NCBI GenBank assembly: GCA_026261815.1
Contig: JAMPIT010000174.1
Span: forward strand, 6,758,001-6,822,000
Length of the DNA: 64,000 bases
Origin: Monarcha castaneiventris obscurior
Taxonomy: Eukaryota; Chordata; Aves; Passeriformes; Monarchidae
Direction of reading: 5' to 3'
The notes beneath the pieces are model-generated. The model was not told the DNA's origin. It saw only the letters and a program-made list of their open reading frames with translations, and searched no databases. Position 1 is the stretch's first letter. Every line of letters starts with the position of its first letter. The position numbers and the translations under genes were made by a program. Shown in pieces: positions 40,201 through 53,306 of the stretch.

Positions 40201-43149
40201 CATCTACAGCAGTCCTGCCAGCCTAAAATTCTTCACCAAATTATCTGCAGACTTTCCTGTAGGTGTGTGATACAATAAATTTGAACTTTGTATTAAGAAG
40301 AAAAAAAAATTTTTTAAATTCTATCCAACAGCAAGTCTGACCTTGATGGAGATCTGTCTGTAGTTGAGTATGAAAATATTAGCTGAAAAGAATTTGAAAC
40401 AAAATAGCTTCTTAAAGTTCATTCCTTTTAAATACTTGAGGGCATTTCAGGGCTGTTGACAATATATGCACAGGTTCCATAAATGAGATGTTGTCACTTG
40501 CATAGGTAATTATTATCTTGTTGCAAAGACTAGCAGGAGAACAAGAAAACCCAGATGGCTTTTGGTAGATATTTAAACCATTCAGAGCGTACCATTTAAA
40601 GGATATTTTGCCTGAAATAGGATTTTTTTTTTCTTTTGTAAAGAGAGAAAAACATGTTATAACCCTTCAGTAGCTATTTCCTAATGTTAATTGTTAAGAC
40701 TGAGTTAAAAGTAAAACTTGACGTTTCTGGTTTGTAATGGTTTTGTTCAACCATCTCACAGGGTGAGCATGTACATAATGATATTGTGAGGAGGAAGAAG
40801 AAAACATCTGGTCAGAAGCTTTTGTCCAAATATCAAAATTAGTAATGAGATTTTGTGCCCTTATATTTCTCTTCTTCAGTAATGGGACTTGAATCGGCAG
40901 GTGCAAGTTGGGGTGGCACAAGGACAGGAGAGGTGCTGCAATCTCGCCTTCTGCTCTCTAAACTTCATCAGAAAGGGCCAGCTGTGTTTTTAATAGAGAA
41001 GCCACATCTTCGGATGTGAACTGATCTGTTATTAGTAAGGGCTTTAGAGATTGTTCAAATGGTGTAACAGATGAGAGAAGCATTTTAAGAAGCTTGATTT
41101 GGCTCAGAAGCCCCCACTTCCATGTTGCGCAACTAGTTTTTTAAATTTGGTATTGTTTCTACTCTGACATACTCTCCCTCCACTCAAATAGTGCAATGTA
41201 GGATAAAATTTGTAATTGTTATGGGCTAGTCAGTGTAGCTGATCTGTCCTCAGAGGTGCCAGATACTTTCTTTGAAATTGCTGTCACGTTGATAGCCTAA
41301 GGCTTGGTAAACTTTGGAACATTGCTTGATGTTTCATGAGATAATTCTTCACAACAGTTCCTGATGCCTTTCTGTCCCATTAGCTCTTAGCCATCTGTTG
41401 CTTTGATTACACTATTATGGTGAATAAGTGTTTTGGCAAGCTATTTAGCTGTGTTGAAAAATCTTGTTTCTTTGCTTTCTAGTATTTTATTGCTACTGTT
41501 TCTTTTTTTTTTCCCCTTCTCAACCTTTGTAGTGCAATGCTTCTTGCTATTTCCTTCTTGTTATTCTAAGAAACAAATGGCTGACCTAGTTTGAGGACAT
41601 GATGAGGTTTGTAACTGTGCTTTGTGGCTGTTCTCCTTTCATGTGAAAGTCCTTCTACCAAAAGAGGTTGTGTATTCCAAACATGGGCTCATAGAAGGTA
41701 GATATTATAACCTAACTATATTTAAATGTTTGGCTTTGGGACTCTTGCCTCTTAAGGCTTAAAATGTTCTTTTCTAATCTAGCCAATGTGTTATGTCAGT
41801 ATTACCTATTATATTTCTATAACGAATCATAATATTTTAACCTCTCATTCCTCCCAACACTGCAAAGGCCAAAACAGGAAGATCTGGGATATCATTAGGA
41901 AGAAGCCTGTGTTCTCTGGCTTTACACTGTCAATTTGACCTTTTCATTTATTGCTCAGGTTTTAGAGATGAACAGAGTAAAAAGACAGATGGAGTGATAA
42001 TGAACATAGAGATGAGCTTCCCTAAGTAGGTTCATTTTTAGGAGTAGTGATACACCAATTAATTTTTTTAGGCATGGACTTTTGGAAACAGAATAAAATA
42101 CTGTTTTTAGACTGAAACTGAATTTCATTGGCATTTCATTTCTACTTTTAGTTTTTTGTTACTTTTTCTACAATTAAAACAGCTGAGTTATACCTCAAAG
42201 CAAGAATTCCAATGATTCTTAGTAAGTTATTAATTCTGCTCAGTAGGTCATTTTGCCTTGACCGTGACTTAGGTGGCCAAGTTTTCTTCACTGTCTAGCT
42301 GTTTGAGCTCTTTAAATTGAACTGCAGCTTTTTCTGGAATAACTTCTAATTTTTCACTTCTGGTGTCTGTAAGAGATGACTTAAGAACTGGGTGGCTGCA
42401 AGTGCTTGCAAAACTTTCTCAGTCACTTGGTCTTCAAGTAGTACTTGTCATTAGGGATAGTAACATTATTTATGGGGAAATTTTTTGAAGGAGGCAGCAT
42501 GTTGTAATGGTAGTGAGAGGGGAGAAGGGGCAAACACTGTAAAGGAGCTTCTGACTGGGGTTTTCCAGCCTCACAAAGGGGTCTTTTTTTGACCTTATAA
42601 AACGGTACTGTGTTGGAAATTGCAACTGCTGTCTTCTACAAACAAAAGGAGCTGCGTGAAGTAAACTTAAAAAAGTAACTGAAGTAGTTCCCAGTATAGC
42701 AAATCTTCTGTCAAATGAAAGTAGTTAATACTAAATGCCAGTCAAAGATACTCAGAAGTATAATCTGGAAGTAAGTTTTTGCACTTACTCTGTAAGGACT
42801 GCAATAGCCTTTTATATTCCTCATCAGAGAATATGCATTAGTTTACGAGTTTGTTTATTTCAGTGCGCATCCTGTTCTAGGATTGTTGTATTTTAGTGCT
42901 GATTATTTCTTGATGGTTAGGGAATGTTGTGGTATTCCTTGCTTGCCATGTTGTCAGACCACTCTGTTTAAGTGATTCCTGGACTAATTAGTAATTATGG
43001 ATCTTCCTTCAACTAAGCAACATATGTAATTATTTTTGAGCTGGGTTACACTTTTACTGCTTGTGTATGGGACATGGTAAATGTTTTACATAAGAGGTGA
43101 GGATGTGACAGCACACTGAAATCACAGCTAATGAGTAATATCTACCTAC

Positions 43150-43217
<68 letters not shown>
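43150..43217. repeat. (CTAT)17 tetranucleotide microsatellite
   Basis: About 17 uninterrupted CTAT units (68 bases) preceded by two variant CTAC units at 43142-43149. Long pure tetranucleotide arrays are usually length-polymorphic, so this is a likely marker within the COG5 intron. The last units (CTATCTAT followed by AGATA) form a small palindrome. Confidence 0.97.
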
Positions 43218-44267
43218 AGATAAATACCTGTCTAAAGGTGGTGAAAATTTTCTACTGGTTTTCTGCCACAGCCTCTCCTGAACAGGGTTATCTGTTCTCT
43301 GCAGAATGATAAAGATTTTCAGTCAGAGCCACTGTTCTGATTTTAATCAGCACAATAGAAATGTCCTTGTATACCGTAGTAGCTATGGAACATAATTTCT
43401 AAGTGAGGGACGAGTGCAAGTTTGACTTCTCTGTATATGGTCTTTCCAAACTGTACTGTAAAAGAGCATTTCCTTAGAGAGGTGTGCTGATTATTGGCAG
43501 TGCAGGTCCTTGTAAAATTTAACTGCATGAAAGTTAACAATTAATTACATTTATAACACTGCTTCTTCATGAAAGTAGTAGTAATTGTCACAGATAGTAT
43601 TGACCATAAATATTTTTGCCAATCAACACATTTTTATTTGAGAAGGGAGTTGATAGCCCACACAGGTGAAAACCCTGTGGCATGGGATCTTAGGGACTGT
43701 ATAAAGAAATGTCTAATAAAGACATGTACTGGATAAAGAAATAATGATGTGAAGTTCCCTAAGACAGAACTGGGTAGAGAAGAATGATCCACATGGTGAA
43801 TCCTGTACCGTGAGAAGGTGGAGTGTGAGTTTGGAGGCTGTGTTTGCAGCACTTGAGCCATTAGTTTTGCCTGTTAACCAAGTTTCTTATTTTTGGTTCA
43901 ACCTTATGCTAGGAATCTTCCTGTCCCCAAATTAGCTCAGTGTCATCACCACACTCCTTTGTGAGGAGCAGGTTTGCTCGTCCAAGCTGCGTTTCTAATT
44001 ATGCAAAAGGTTATTGCTCTTTCCTTACCCACGTTTTCTGAAGATTTTTCTGATAATACTAGTGGCAATCATAAAATAAAAAGGCTACAATCTTGGACCT
44101 TGTAAAATAGTTGCAGTATTGGCAGTTGACAGAACAAAGTTGTTTCGTTTCGTCCTAGGAGATGCTTTCAAATTAGAAGTGTAATATATACTTCTTTAAG
44201 TCTTTAATGACCTTTGTATTTAGTCTTCACAAGGTTATTATTTTTGTGGGAAAGGAACACAAAGTCT

Positions 44268-44345
44268 TAGAATGATTGTAACTGCTGTGCTGGCCTGGAC
44301 AGCATCTGCTGAGTTACTGAGTCCAGCCGCCTGCTCTTTGAAACA
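44268..44345 (-). mobile_element. Possible degenerate CR1 3' end, reverse orientation
   Basis: Read on the + strand, 'agaatgattg', then 'gctggcctggacagcatctg', then 'gagtccagccgcctgctc' is reminiscent of the reverse complement of a CR1 terminus ('agaatggttg..ggttggaagggacct..tagtccaaccccctgctc'). The match is partial and old, so the call is tentative. Confidence 0.3.
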
Positions 44346-47300
44346 ACGACATGATATAATTGTGAAAAAACCCCACACTCATCCTAATGACTGCATGACA
44401 CTTACTTCTTTTCTTGTGTATGATTGTCTACAGAACCAAATGGAATGGGATGGGATAAAATGAATCAGAAATTATGTTAATAAAATGAACAGTTTTCATT
44501 GATAGAAAAAATGAACAAATGCATCTGGTGTGAACATCTCTTCATAGTTTTTTGCTGAATGAGTATGTTTTGCAAAAACATGAAGTGAAATACCCATTCC
44601 TTTTTATCAAGTGATGACTGGTATCAACCTTCTGACCAAGCTATTTAATCTATTGTCTGATGGATGGTGAGAAAATATTGTGAAATATTTGTGAGACTTG
44701 TTTCATGGTAGAACTAGCATGTTGATTTTTTCTTTTATTTCCTTCATATGTTGAACTGATGACTCACTGAATCTTCTTTAAGCTCTTACATTTGTGAAAT
44801 TTTGTTTCCATGTATCTGTAACATACTATGTTGTGACTTGCCAGATGGAGGAGTGCTTTGAATGGAGAAGGGTATTATTGGTGGACTTAATGCCATCTCT
44901 CCTTAACTCCCTGATTCATTATAATTTTTGCAGTCTGAAGGTCACTGTAGTTAATTTTTGAGTAGGTAGTGTTGTTGCCCTGCACTTTATGGGGTCATGT
45001 TTTTATTTCACTTGTGTATGCTTGTGTTTATGCGCTTAGATTATGCTGTATTGCTAACATATTACTAAATACTCTTCTGTTTTTCTTTGACCTCTATGCT
45101 CTTGATTGCCATAGCTTCAAGTTTATGGCAAATGTACAGATTTTTACAGACAGATTCTAAGGTGAATACTTCAAAATTGCTAAGTTTGGTTGCCTGCAGT
45201 GGCAGACAACTTGGTTGTATAATACTGCTCATGAACTCATTGAATTCCATCTCAAAAGTAGTTATATTATTGTCCATATTGTTCCTGTTGGATAGATATT
45301 CTGAATATTCTCAGATGTGATTCCATTTTCCTTTGTGGATCACTGTTGAGGTCAGTTCTCTTTAACTTCGAATGCATGCTTTCCTCTTGATAAAAATTAT
45401 GGCAGCCTGTCAGATCTCAGAACTGTTTAGCTTTAAGCTTTCTTGGGTAGAAGGAAAATATTAGGTACAAATCTTATAAATAAAATCTGTTAATAGTAGC
45501 AAATTCTGAAATACTGGTTCTCAACTTTTTGTTCAGTGTATATTAATGATGAACAGTTTAATTATGACATGTCTATGCAAGCCTTAAAGTATAATAATTC
45601 ATTTCTGCTCTACTTTTCAACATTTTCTTTTCACATAATTTTTGTCCCAAGTGGTGCTTCATTTTTTTTTTAACATATTGTCTAAATCTAGAAACTAGCT
45701 GTGCATAAAAATTTCCATTCTCTTAGGATTAGTCATAAACCAACAATGGACTGTTACATTGCCTGTCTGGGGCATATGAAACAAAAACTGTTTTCTCAGG
45801 TGAGAAAATTACTGTATATTAATCAAATAAAAGAATACACTTTGTTCTACATTGTCAGGGATTTGATAAGTCTCTAATTCCAGTTATACAAGATGAACAC
45901 ATGAGCTAGAAGCCCTCTATCTGTGGCCATGTCCACAATTTAAAGCAAATAAGCAATAGGCCACCTGCATAATCCTTGTTGCATTCTGATTTTAATTTTG
46001 GTACTAGATTTGGAAGATACTTTGAGTATCAGCAGGTTTTCATAATGATGTATTTTGGTTTGAAACTTCTGGCTAAAACCAGTTCTTCTGAAATATAGCT
46101 CAGGCTCTCTTGGAGCATGTTTCAGTGTCTTTCGTGCCCAGTAGATGCAGAGTTAGTTGGCTAAACTGTGATGTGGGAGCTTTAAGATGGATTATTTGCC
46201 TAAAATTATTTGTGCCTGTATTACTTGTTTGTCAGGAAAATAAGTATCTGGCCATCGATTATTTAAGGCTGGATAGTGCCCAGCTCACCTTTTGATGCTG
46301 TTCTACTTTTTATTATTTAATATATGAATGTTAGAGCCTGACTGAAATCTAGCTGAGCGCTCCTATAGTAGTAGTAAGGTATTGATTTTGTGTTACTGAC
46401 TCACTACCTGGTTTCATAATTGTGTAAGTATTCTGTAAAAATTAGAGCAATTTAGGAAAGGTTGGTAAATTAAGTGTGTCTTTTCTATCTTTTCTTCCTT
46501 TTCAGTTTCATTCTCTTTTTCTTCCAGAGTATTTTCATTCTATTCCCCATCCTCTTCCCATTTATATTTTCTTTCTCTTGTTCATTCTGTCCCCAAATTC
46601 CCTGCTTGCATTATAGTACTCTTCATTTTCTGACATCCCATTAATCTTCCAGTCTTTATGGCTTACTTTCCCACCTCCACAAGCACACCCACAGGATGCT
46701 TAGAAATTTTACAGCATACCCAGTTGTCAAAAAACTAAACCTACAAGTCCCAGACCCGTAATACTATGCTGGGAATGCTCATTAACTCCCACACTGTTTG
46801 GAAAAAGAAACTGGTATAGTTAGTATAAGGTCTGCAAACCATAATACATGCCTAATATTCCTTTGCTTTCCACTAAACCTGGGAACACCTCATTGGAGCT
46901 GGGAAAGAAGATGGGACCTGGTTTTTTTTGCTTTAACTGTGGTTTTGATCTTTATAGAAACCCTAGAAAAAATGGCATGAATGTGCAGCTATAGGGGTGT
47001 GACCTCTGAAATGTCGGGTTTGAGGAGAACGCATTGTTTGCCAACAGATCAGAAAACCTGTTGCTGTAGGTGGATGTACCAGCAAGTGCATCCTCAGCGC
47101 AGCAGCTGCACCATGGCCAAAGCCAAAGTGGGCTTTGTACTGGGCAGTGCCTGTGGTCTCAGATGGTTCTGTCCAGTCTGACTGCCAGCATTTCTGTCAG
47201 ACCATGTTCTTTACTGCTGGCAGAAGTCACTAAGAAAAATGAGAAAAGACTGCATTTCTAATGTGTGTGTGATCAGCTGATTGCCCCCTCCACTAATTGC

Positions 47301-47942
47301 CTGTGAATGCTAATTAAAAAAGCAGTATTCAGTGTATGGATGACAGTGCTTAGTTTCCAAAGGCAATAATTTGAGGCTTTTCTCTTGCTAAATAGCACCC
47401 ATGCCAGTGTTTAGTGTTGCTAAGTGGAATTATCATCAGATTCAGTCTTAATCAGAGGTCTCTTAAATAGTGGACCTGGACAGTTTTTGGATAGATTTCA
47501 CTCCCCTGTGTTGAGCTTTTTTTTTTGTTTTTTGCAAGCTTTGGAAATAATCACTGCATTGCTTTGTTTCTTAATTCTGCTGTGAAGAAAATGAAGTTAT
47601 TGTCAACAGTAGAAATAGAAATACAGAAATACAAGCTTAAATTCTGCAGTAGTCAGTAGTAGGGGCTTGACCTGCTTGCTTCTTATTATCCTTCATTATT
47701 ACTTTTTTTTTAAGCCTGTATCACATTTAATGAACTATTTGGGACTTAACTGACAGTACTGTAACAAGCACTGCATGTTAAAACAATATTACTAACTACA
47801 CCAGAGCTGAATACAGCTGTACTTTAACTAACCCCAGAATTACTGGGTCAGTTGCTGATAACCCACTCCAGGTTAGATACTGCCAGCAGGGCTTCCAGTT
47901 CCTTTCTTTCCATTCGTCATATTCTGAGGATAGCACCAAAGG

Positions 47943-47970
47943 GATCTGAGCAAAGCATTGCTCAGAGATC
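47943..47970. repeat. Near-perfect hairpin about 190 bp upstream of a COG5 exon
   Basis: GATCTGAGCAA (47943-47953) faces TTGCTCAGAGATC (47958-47970) around the loop AGCA. The arms pair completely except for a two-base bulge in the right arm. It lies in the intron 193 bases before the acceptor of the exon at 48164, in transcript orientation. A role in splicing is possible but not shown. Confidence 0.7.
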
Positions 47971-48163
47971 AAAGGAAATCAGTCGTCTCCTTTATCCTCT
48001 GTTCTCTGTTTTGTGGTAAGGATGCCAGGAACTTAAACAAAATGAATTAGCAGACTGAACTTAAAAGATGAACTTGCCCACTAAAATGCTGTCTCATCAT
48101 GGTTAAAGCATCCCAGTAGAACAGCTGAAGATAATCTTTTTTTTAAATATCTTCTTTCTCCAG

Positions 48164-48329
48164 AATCCTACTCAAGTGGGAACTGCTCTTCAGGTTTTCC
48201 ATAATCTTGGGACTTTGAAGGATACCATTGCTAATGTGGTGGATGGATACTGCACAGTCCTGGAAGAGAACATTAAAAATGCTTTGGATATCAAAGTATT
48301 GACCCAACCATCTCAAACAGTCACAAGAG
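48164..48329 (+). CDS. COG5: COG5 internal exon B
   Basis: This 166-nt exon continues COG5 in phase from exon A: 55 codons plus one base. It starts Asn-Pro-Thr-Gln-Val-Gly and includes [17 protein letters not shown] and [12 protein letters not shown], which match vertebrate COG5 closely. The acceptor is a strong pyrimidine tract ending CTCCAG; the donor is AGAG|GTATGA at 48329/48330. The exon encodes part of the helical N-terminal half, which in COG subunits is involved in contacts with partner subunits; no catalytic residues are expected. If the donor is not used, the frame stays open to 48454, adding about 41 intron-encoded residues before a stop, but there is no sign that this is a real isoform. 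Confidence 0.97.
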
Positions 48330-49417
48330 GTATGATTCTTATTTTACAGAGAATGATAACTGATTATATTTGTTACAGGAGTACTGTATGTTATAAAATG
48401 GAAGAAACTCTCACATCCAAGCCTGTTCTAGAAACATTTCCCTGCTTGCTTTAACCAGTAGAGGGTGGGAGTAGGCATATCTCAGAAATCATTTAATTTG
48501 GCTTGGCAAGCCAAAATCTGGTCTGTCTGATGTTTGGCTCGGAGGTTTTCCTTTATTCCTCCTTGCCTCTCCCTCCTAACTTGCACAGAAAATTGTCCTC
48601 ATTAGGTTACAACTTTGTGGCATTTTCTTAGCAGTTTCTTACGGAAAGATGAGTCTAAATTCTGCTTTCTTTGTATTGGTGGGAGGATTACAGGTTGAAA
48701 TTATTTGCAATCAATGGAAGAAACCTGCAACTACGTTGTTATTATGCTTTTGTCAGGTGGAAGTTGTTTCAAAGCAGACTATTCAATATGAAGAAATATT
48801 GCACTATTAAACATTTAGTTTCCAGTTAGGTCAGATACCAAAAGATACTGAGGAGTTGGGTGGGTAGGCAAATTTGAGCTTTGGTGATACGAACATTCAA
48901 TTGTTTTTTTAAAAAGTCTTGCAACAAGGTGGGGGCCCAGAACCATAATCAGCGGCATAATAAAGAAGTGCATCCTCTCTCAAGGGAAGTGGTTGTTTAA
49001 AAGCTTCATGCCCTTCAGCTGGAATACCGCTTTTTTTAGCAGTTTGTCTATGCATTTAAGTCCTGTGCTGTTAATACCTCTATTTTTCCCAGCTACTCTT
49101 TCTGCCACGTCACTTTGCTATTAAATCCTGCAAAACTGCTCACTGGCATTACTGTGGTGTTTCTGTGGAGGTCTGAATTGGTAGAGCATGTAACAGTCAT
49201 GAGCATGTAGTATCCCCACTAAACTTCAGAGTTTAGTCAGCTTCTCAGTTCAGACATCTGAGGCCATTCACAAAGCTCTGTTCTGAAGCTATTTTAGGCT
49301 GCTTTGGCTTAAGAAAAAAGTGTCTGTCAAAGTGTATAGAGATCTATATTTCTAATGTTTTAATTTTCATGTGTGGAAGCTGAATTGTGCTGCTGTGTAT
49401 GTTTAAAAACCATTTAG
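48330..49417 (+). other. COG5: COG5 intron, 1,088 bp
   Basis: GTATGA start, ATTTAG end; phase 1. The acceptor has a poor pyrimidine tract ('gtttaaaaaccatttag'), the weakest of the five visible acceptors. I see no repeat or gene inside. Confidence 0.95.
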
Positions 49418-49530
49418 GTGGCCCTGGTAGAGCTGCTATGCCAACACCTGGGAACACAGCAGCTTTTCGAGCAGCCCTCTGGACAAACATGGAGAAACTC
49501 ATGGATCAGATCTGTGCTGCTTGTGGACAG
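49418..49530 (+). CDS. COG5: COG5 internal exon C
   Basis: This 113-nt exon uses two bases to complete the Gly codon split with exon B, then encodes 37 codons beginning Gly-Pro-Gly-Arg and including [20 protein letters not shown] and CAACGQ. The Gly/Pro/Thr-rich start suggests a loop between helical parts, a region also present in mammalian COG5. The donor is CAG|GTACTC at 49530/49531. Substitutions relative to mammals are modest; the Trp-Thr-Asn-Met-Glu-Lys stretch is conserved. The reading frame is intact. Confidence 0.97.
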
Positions 49531-49711
<181 letters not shown>

Positions 49712-52700
49712 TAATTTAGATGAACATACTTTAGTAAATCTGTTAAGAAAATTGTGATGAGAGAGTGTGTTTGTTTACAATTTTACAGTTCCATAATTTT
49801 TTAAAAATTAAGTTGATGGGAAAGTGTTGAAAGTCAAACTAACATTGAAGGATATATTTGTGGTCTGTGGGTTATATGTCTAGGATGTAAACATGTTCAT
49901 TTTGTTGTAATTTCTTTTGTTTTCTTTTAAAGAGAGCTGATAAGGCACCACTGTATGGATCATTAATGTCATTCCATAATACGATGTGATTTGAGTAATT
50001 AATTCAATCTGTTAGTTTGCATAGGAGAATGTGTCTTCATCTATCATTTTCAGCCATCTGTTTCTCACTTCTTGACAATTTCTCCCTTGAAAAATAACCA
50101 TGGCTGTTCTTTTGAATACCTATTATTTTCCATTCATTTGCATTATTTTTTATTCATATTTGGAATAATTTGATTAATGGTCTCCTTCAGTGTTAGGAAC
50201 AGGATTACTGAAACTGTCTCATCTACCTTAGTAAAAGAGAGCAAAAACAAAAGATGTGTTCCTGCTGACGTCTCTTTCCAAGTGTATAACTGGATTTTTA
50301 ATTTACATGGACTTAATACTTGAAATAACTTGGGGAAGCTCTTCATATGCAAACGTGGTCTTCTCAACAGTGAAAGCAAATAATGAAGGTTAAATACAGC
50401 CTTTATCTGTCTCTTAAGCCCATCTCCAGAAGAGGTTTCACAGAGCATCACTTTGCTGTGAGGCACTTCAAGCTTCTCTTTCTGTGTTAAAACAAGCAAA
50501 GCCAACCACAACAACAAAAAACCAAAAAAAATATCCCACAACGCCCCTCAAAAAGTTTTGAAACTTTTAGCATATTTTCTTAATTAAAAAAAGTTTAATC
50601 TGGTAAAAAATATCGATTGCTGCCTGGGTGGATCAGCCCTTCAGTGGATCAGCATGTTTAGGGAGAAACATAGAAACCAGGAGACAGACCAGAAACACTG
50701 AAAGGCTCGGGAGGAGTTTGGATGGAAAGAGAGCTTGGATAAATGATCTGTTGGTGTTCATGAGTGGCTCCCACCTTGTGCCGGTGCTTCTCACTTTCAC
50801 TCTTCCCTCTTGTAAAACGTCACTTGAAAAGGAGTTTTTCACCAACTGAAAAAGTTTTTCCAGTTTCTGAGGTTGATAACAGAGGGAAGCCAAAGAAAAT
50901 ATTTGACCTTCCTGGAGACTAAATGACCAGGAAAAATGAATTTCAGTGGAAGCAGGGTAAGGAAAAACTCATTAAAAAATAAAAGACTTTTTGGGTTGTC
51001 TTATGCTAAGCATGTTCCATGATCTCTCTGGTTACTCTTCCTTCACTTTAAGTTCATATTGCAGGATTGCATCTAAGTGAAAAATTGTATTTCCCAAATA
51101 AAATCCATTTATTTATTTTTCTGCAGTTATCACTCTTCCAGTTACATTGCTCTTTGGTGGGTGTTTTGGTGTAGTATAGTGCCAGGCTGGACATTGTCAT
51201 TCTCAGTGGGGCAGCTAAGGAGGAGTGGTACATCCTTATTCAATGTTCTGCCAGCAGAACTCTCTCAGCATGACACAGTACTGCTGATGGCACTGATGCT
51301 TACTTACTTCTTGCCTGAAATGGTTCAGTATGCACAGTGTTTTTTCTTGGACATTCTCACAGTTAGACCATTTGTTCTGGTGTTTCTTGAAAAAGGTGTG
51401 GCACCAGGCTGCGGGTGGGTGAGGTCACACCAAAGAGTAGAGCTGTTGTTCAGACAAAACCAGACAAGTACTGCATGCTGCTGAAATTCAGGAGCCTATG
51501 TACAGATGGCCGTATGGCAGAGTATGAATTGTTTTAGATATAAATAAGAAATTGGTATTTTGCCATTTACTAATGAAGATTTCATCTCATATTAAACCAA
51601 ACTGAAACATGCTTTCCTCAGCAAGTGTTCTGGAGGGGGAGAGAAGTTGGATTTTCTTTATTGTATTTGATTTCTTTAATAAACTGAGCAAATGAACAAA
51701 ACAAACCAAAGGTACTAACATTGTACCCATTTGCTAGAGCAGCATGCCCACTCCAGAAGATAGGAAAACGAATCATCCACTCTACAGTCTGTGCACTAAT
51801 TACTGTTACTGATGTCAACATTATTATTATAGTCATCTTCTGCAGCAGCTGCAGTACCACTTTGCCTGTCCATCTGCTTCCTTGTTTTGATTACTGCAGT
51901 GCAAGTATCATCCTAGGAAGCATAAGAGAGGAGGAGACCCAGCCTTTTTAAAGCACAAGTCCTTTAATAGCAAGGAAGCTACTTTCCTTTTTTTTAAGTC
52001 ATCATTCTCATTTTCCATTGGGGATTTTTTGTGTCTTTCTCTTCACAGATAGCACAGCCTGCAGTTTTCCTAGTTTTGTATTATGATCTCAAACATGTGC
52101 TTTCCGGCTTTCTAATTACCTGTTCCCATAATAATATTTAGTAGTGTTGTATCATGTTGTATCCAAAAATGTAGTTTTAAAAGCACTAGCTAATTAATTA
52201 AAGGATTCACAAAAACTCTCTTTTTTAAAAAAAAAAAAGAAACAAAACCTGACAGATGAAGAAACTGAGGTACAGTACTTGGAAAATTTTAAATATTGCA
52301 GTTCAACAAGAGGGCAACAACAACGCCTGCATCTTTTCTACCCAGTAATTTCTCCTGCAGAATTCCCTTCCAATTTTTACCAGCTTTAGATGTGGCCAAG
52401 AGTTAAGTAACAGACTCAGGCTTACATGAGGATCATGGAAGAATCTGGAGATTAAATTTATACTGCACATTTTTTCACTCCTTCCCTTTGCAGATCTAGA
52501 TTTTGGTATTTTTCCTTTGTCACAATATGAAATTAATGCAATCTTGAAAAGAAATTATGCACTCGTACCTTCTAAAAGCTGCTTCATTTCATACTAGTCA
52601 TGAACTATAATTCATTATTAATGTTTACGTATTTAAATTACAGATTTAATTTTTTAACAAATCTAGGAACTATTTAAAGGAGAAATACAATTGAATGGAC

Positions 52701-53288
52701 ATTTTCGGGTTTTATGTAAGAAAAAAAGGCCTTTAATGACTAGATATTAGTTGAAGAGTGCTAAAAGAATTTAGAACACATGGAGTTCTGATTTCTAGTT
52801 TTGGGGAAAATGAATAGAGCTTTCATTGCACACATTTTTTTAAAAGGTAGGGTTAATGCTGTGATAATGTTAAGGGTAAAAATTAAAATTACAAATAAGA
52901 TTTAAATAATGTAAATTTGATATTTTTGTTCACCTAATGACTGGTTATTTATATCACTTCTTTCAACTGCTTAATTCACTTTCAGAGAGCTGATAAGTTA
53001 CTTCAGTTTATTCTGCTTTATTGCTTCTCTCTTTTAATGTGTAGTGACTAATCCTTCCTCCGCTGTTGTAATGCCTAAACTACAATTGACTTCAGTGTAA
53101 ATCGCAGCAGAACATATTCTGTGACAGCCACCTTCCTAATTAGAGATAGGAGTCCTTCTTAGCCCCTTGTGAAAGAGTTGAAAATGATCTTTGATCCTCA
53201 TCTATTTTGGGTCCTTCACTCCTACATAGGTGTCAGGGAACAGTTCTGCAAAGAGAAAAGCAGCCTGAAAAGCAGCAAATCATTTTTA

Positions 53289-53306
53289 GGGGGGTGTTTG
53301 GGGGGG
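53289..53306 (+). other. G-run cluster (G6 and G7)
   Basis: GGGGGG at 53289-53294 and GGGGGGG at 53300-53306 lie close together on the transcribed-sense strand, with GG.AGG and GGGG (53326-53329) downstream. Four G-tracts are within reach for a quadruplex only with a long loop, so this is a weak candidate. Confidence 0.4.

Noticed and set aside
48330..48454. Possible extension of COG5 exon B past its donor
   Set aside because: The donor at 48330 is good, the next exon continues the known protein exactly, and the extension has no similarity to COG5.
50143..50541. 132-codon open frame on the - strand
   Set aside because: No recognisable motif, low-complexity A-rich start region, inside a COG5 intron; consistent with chance.
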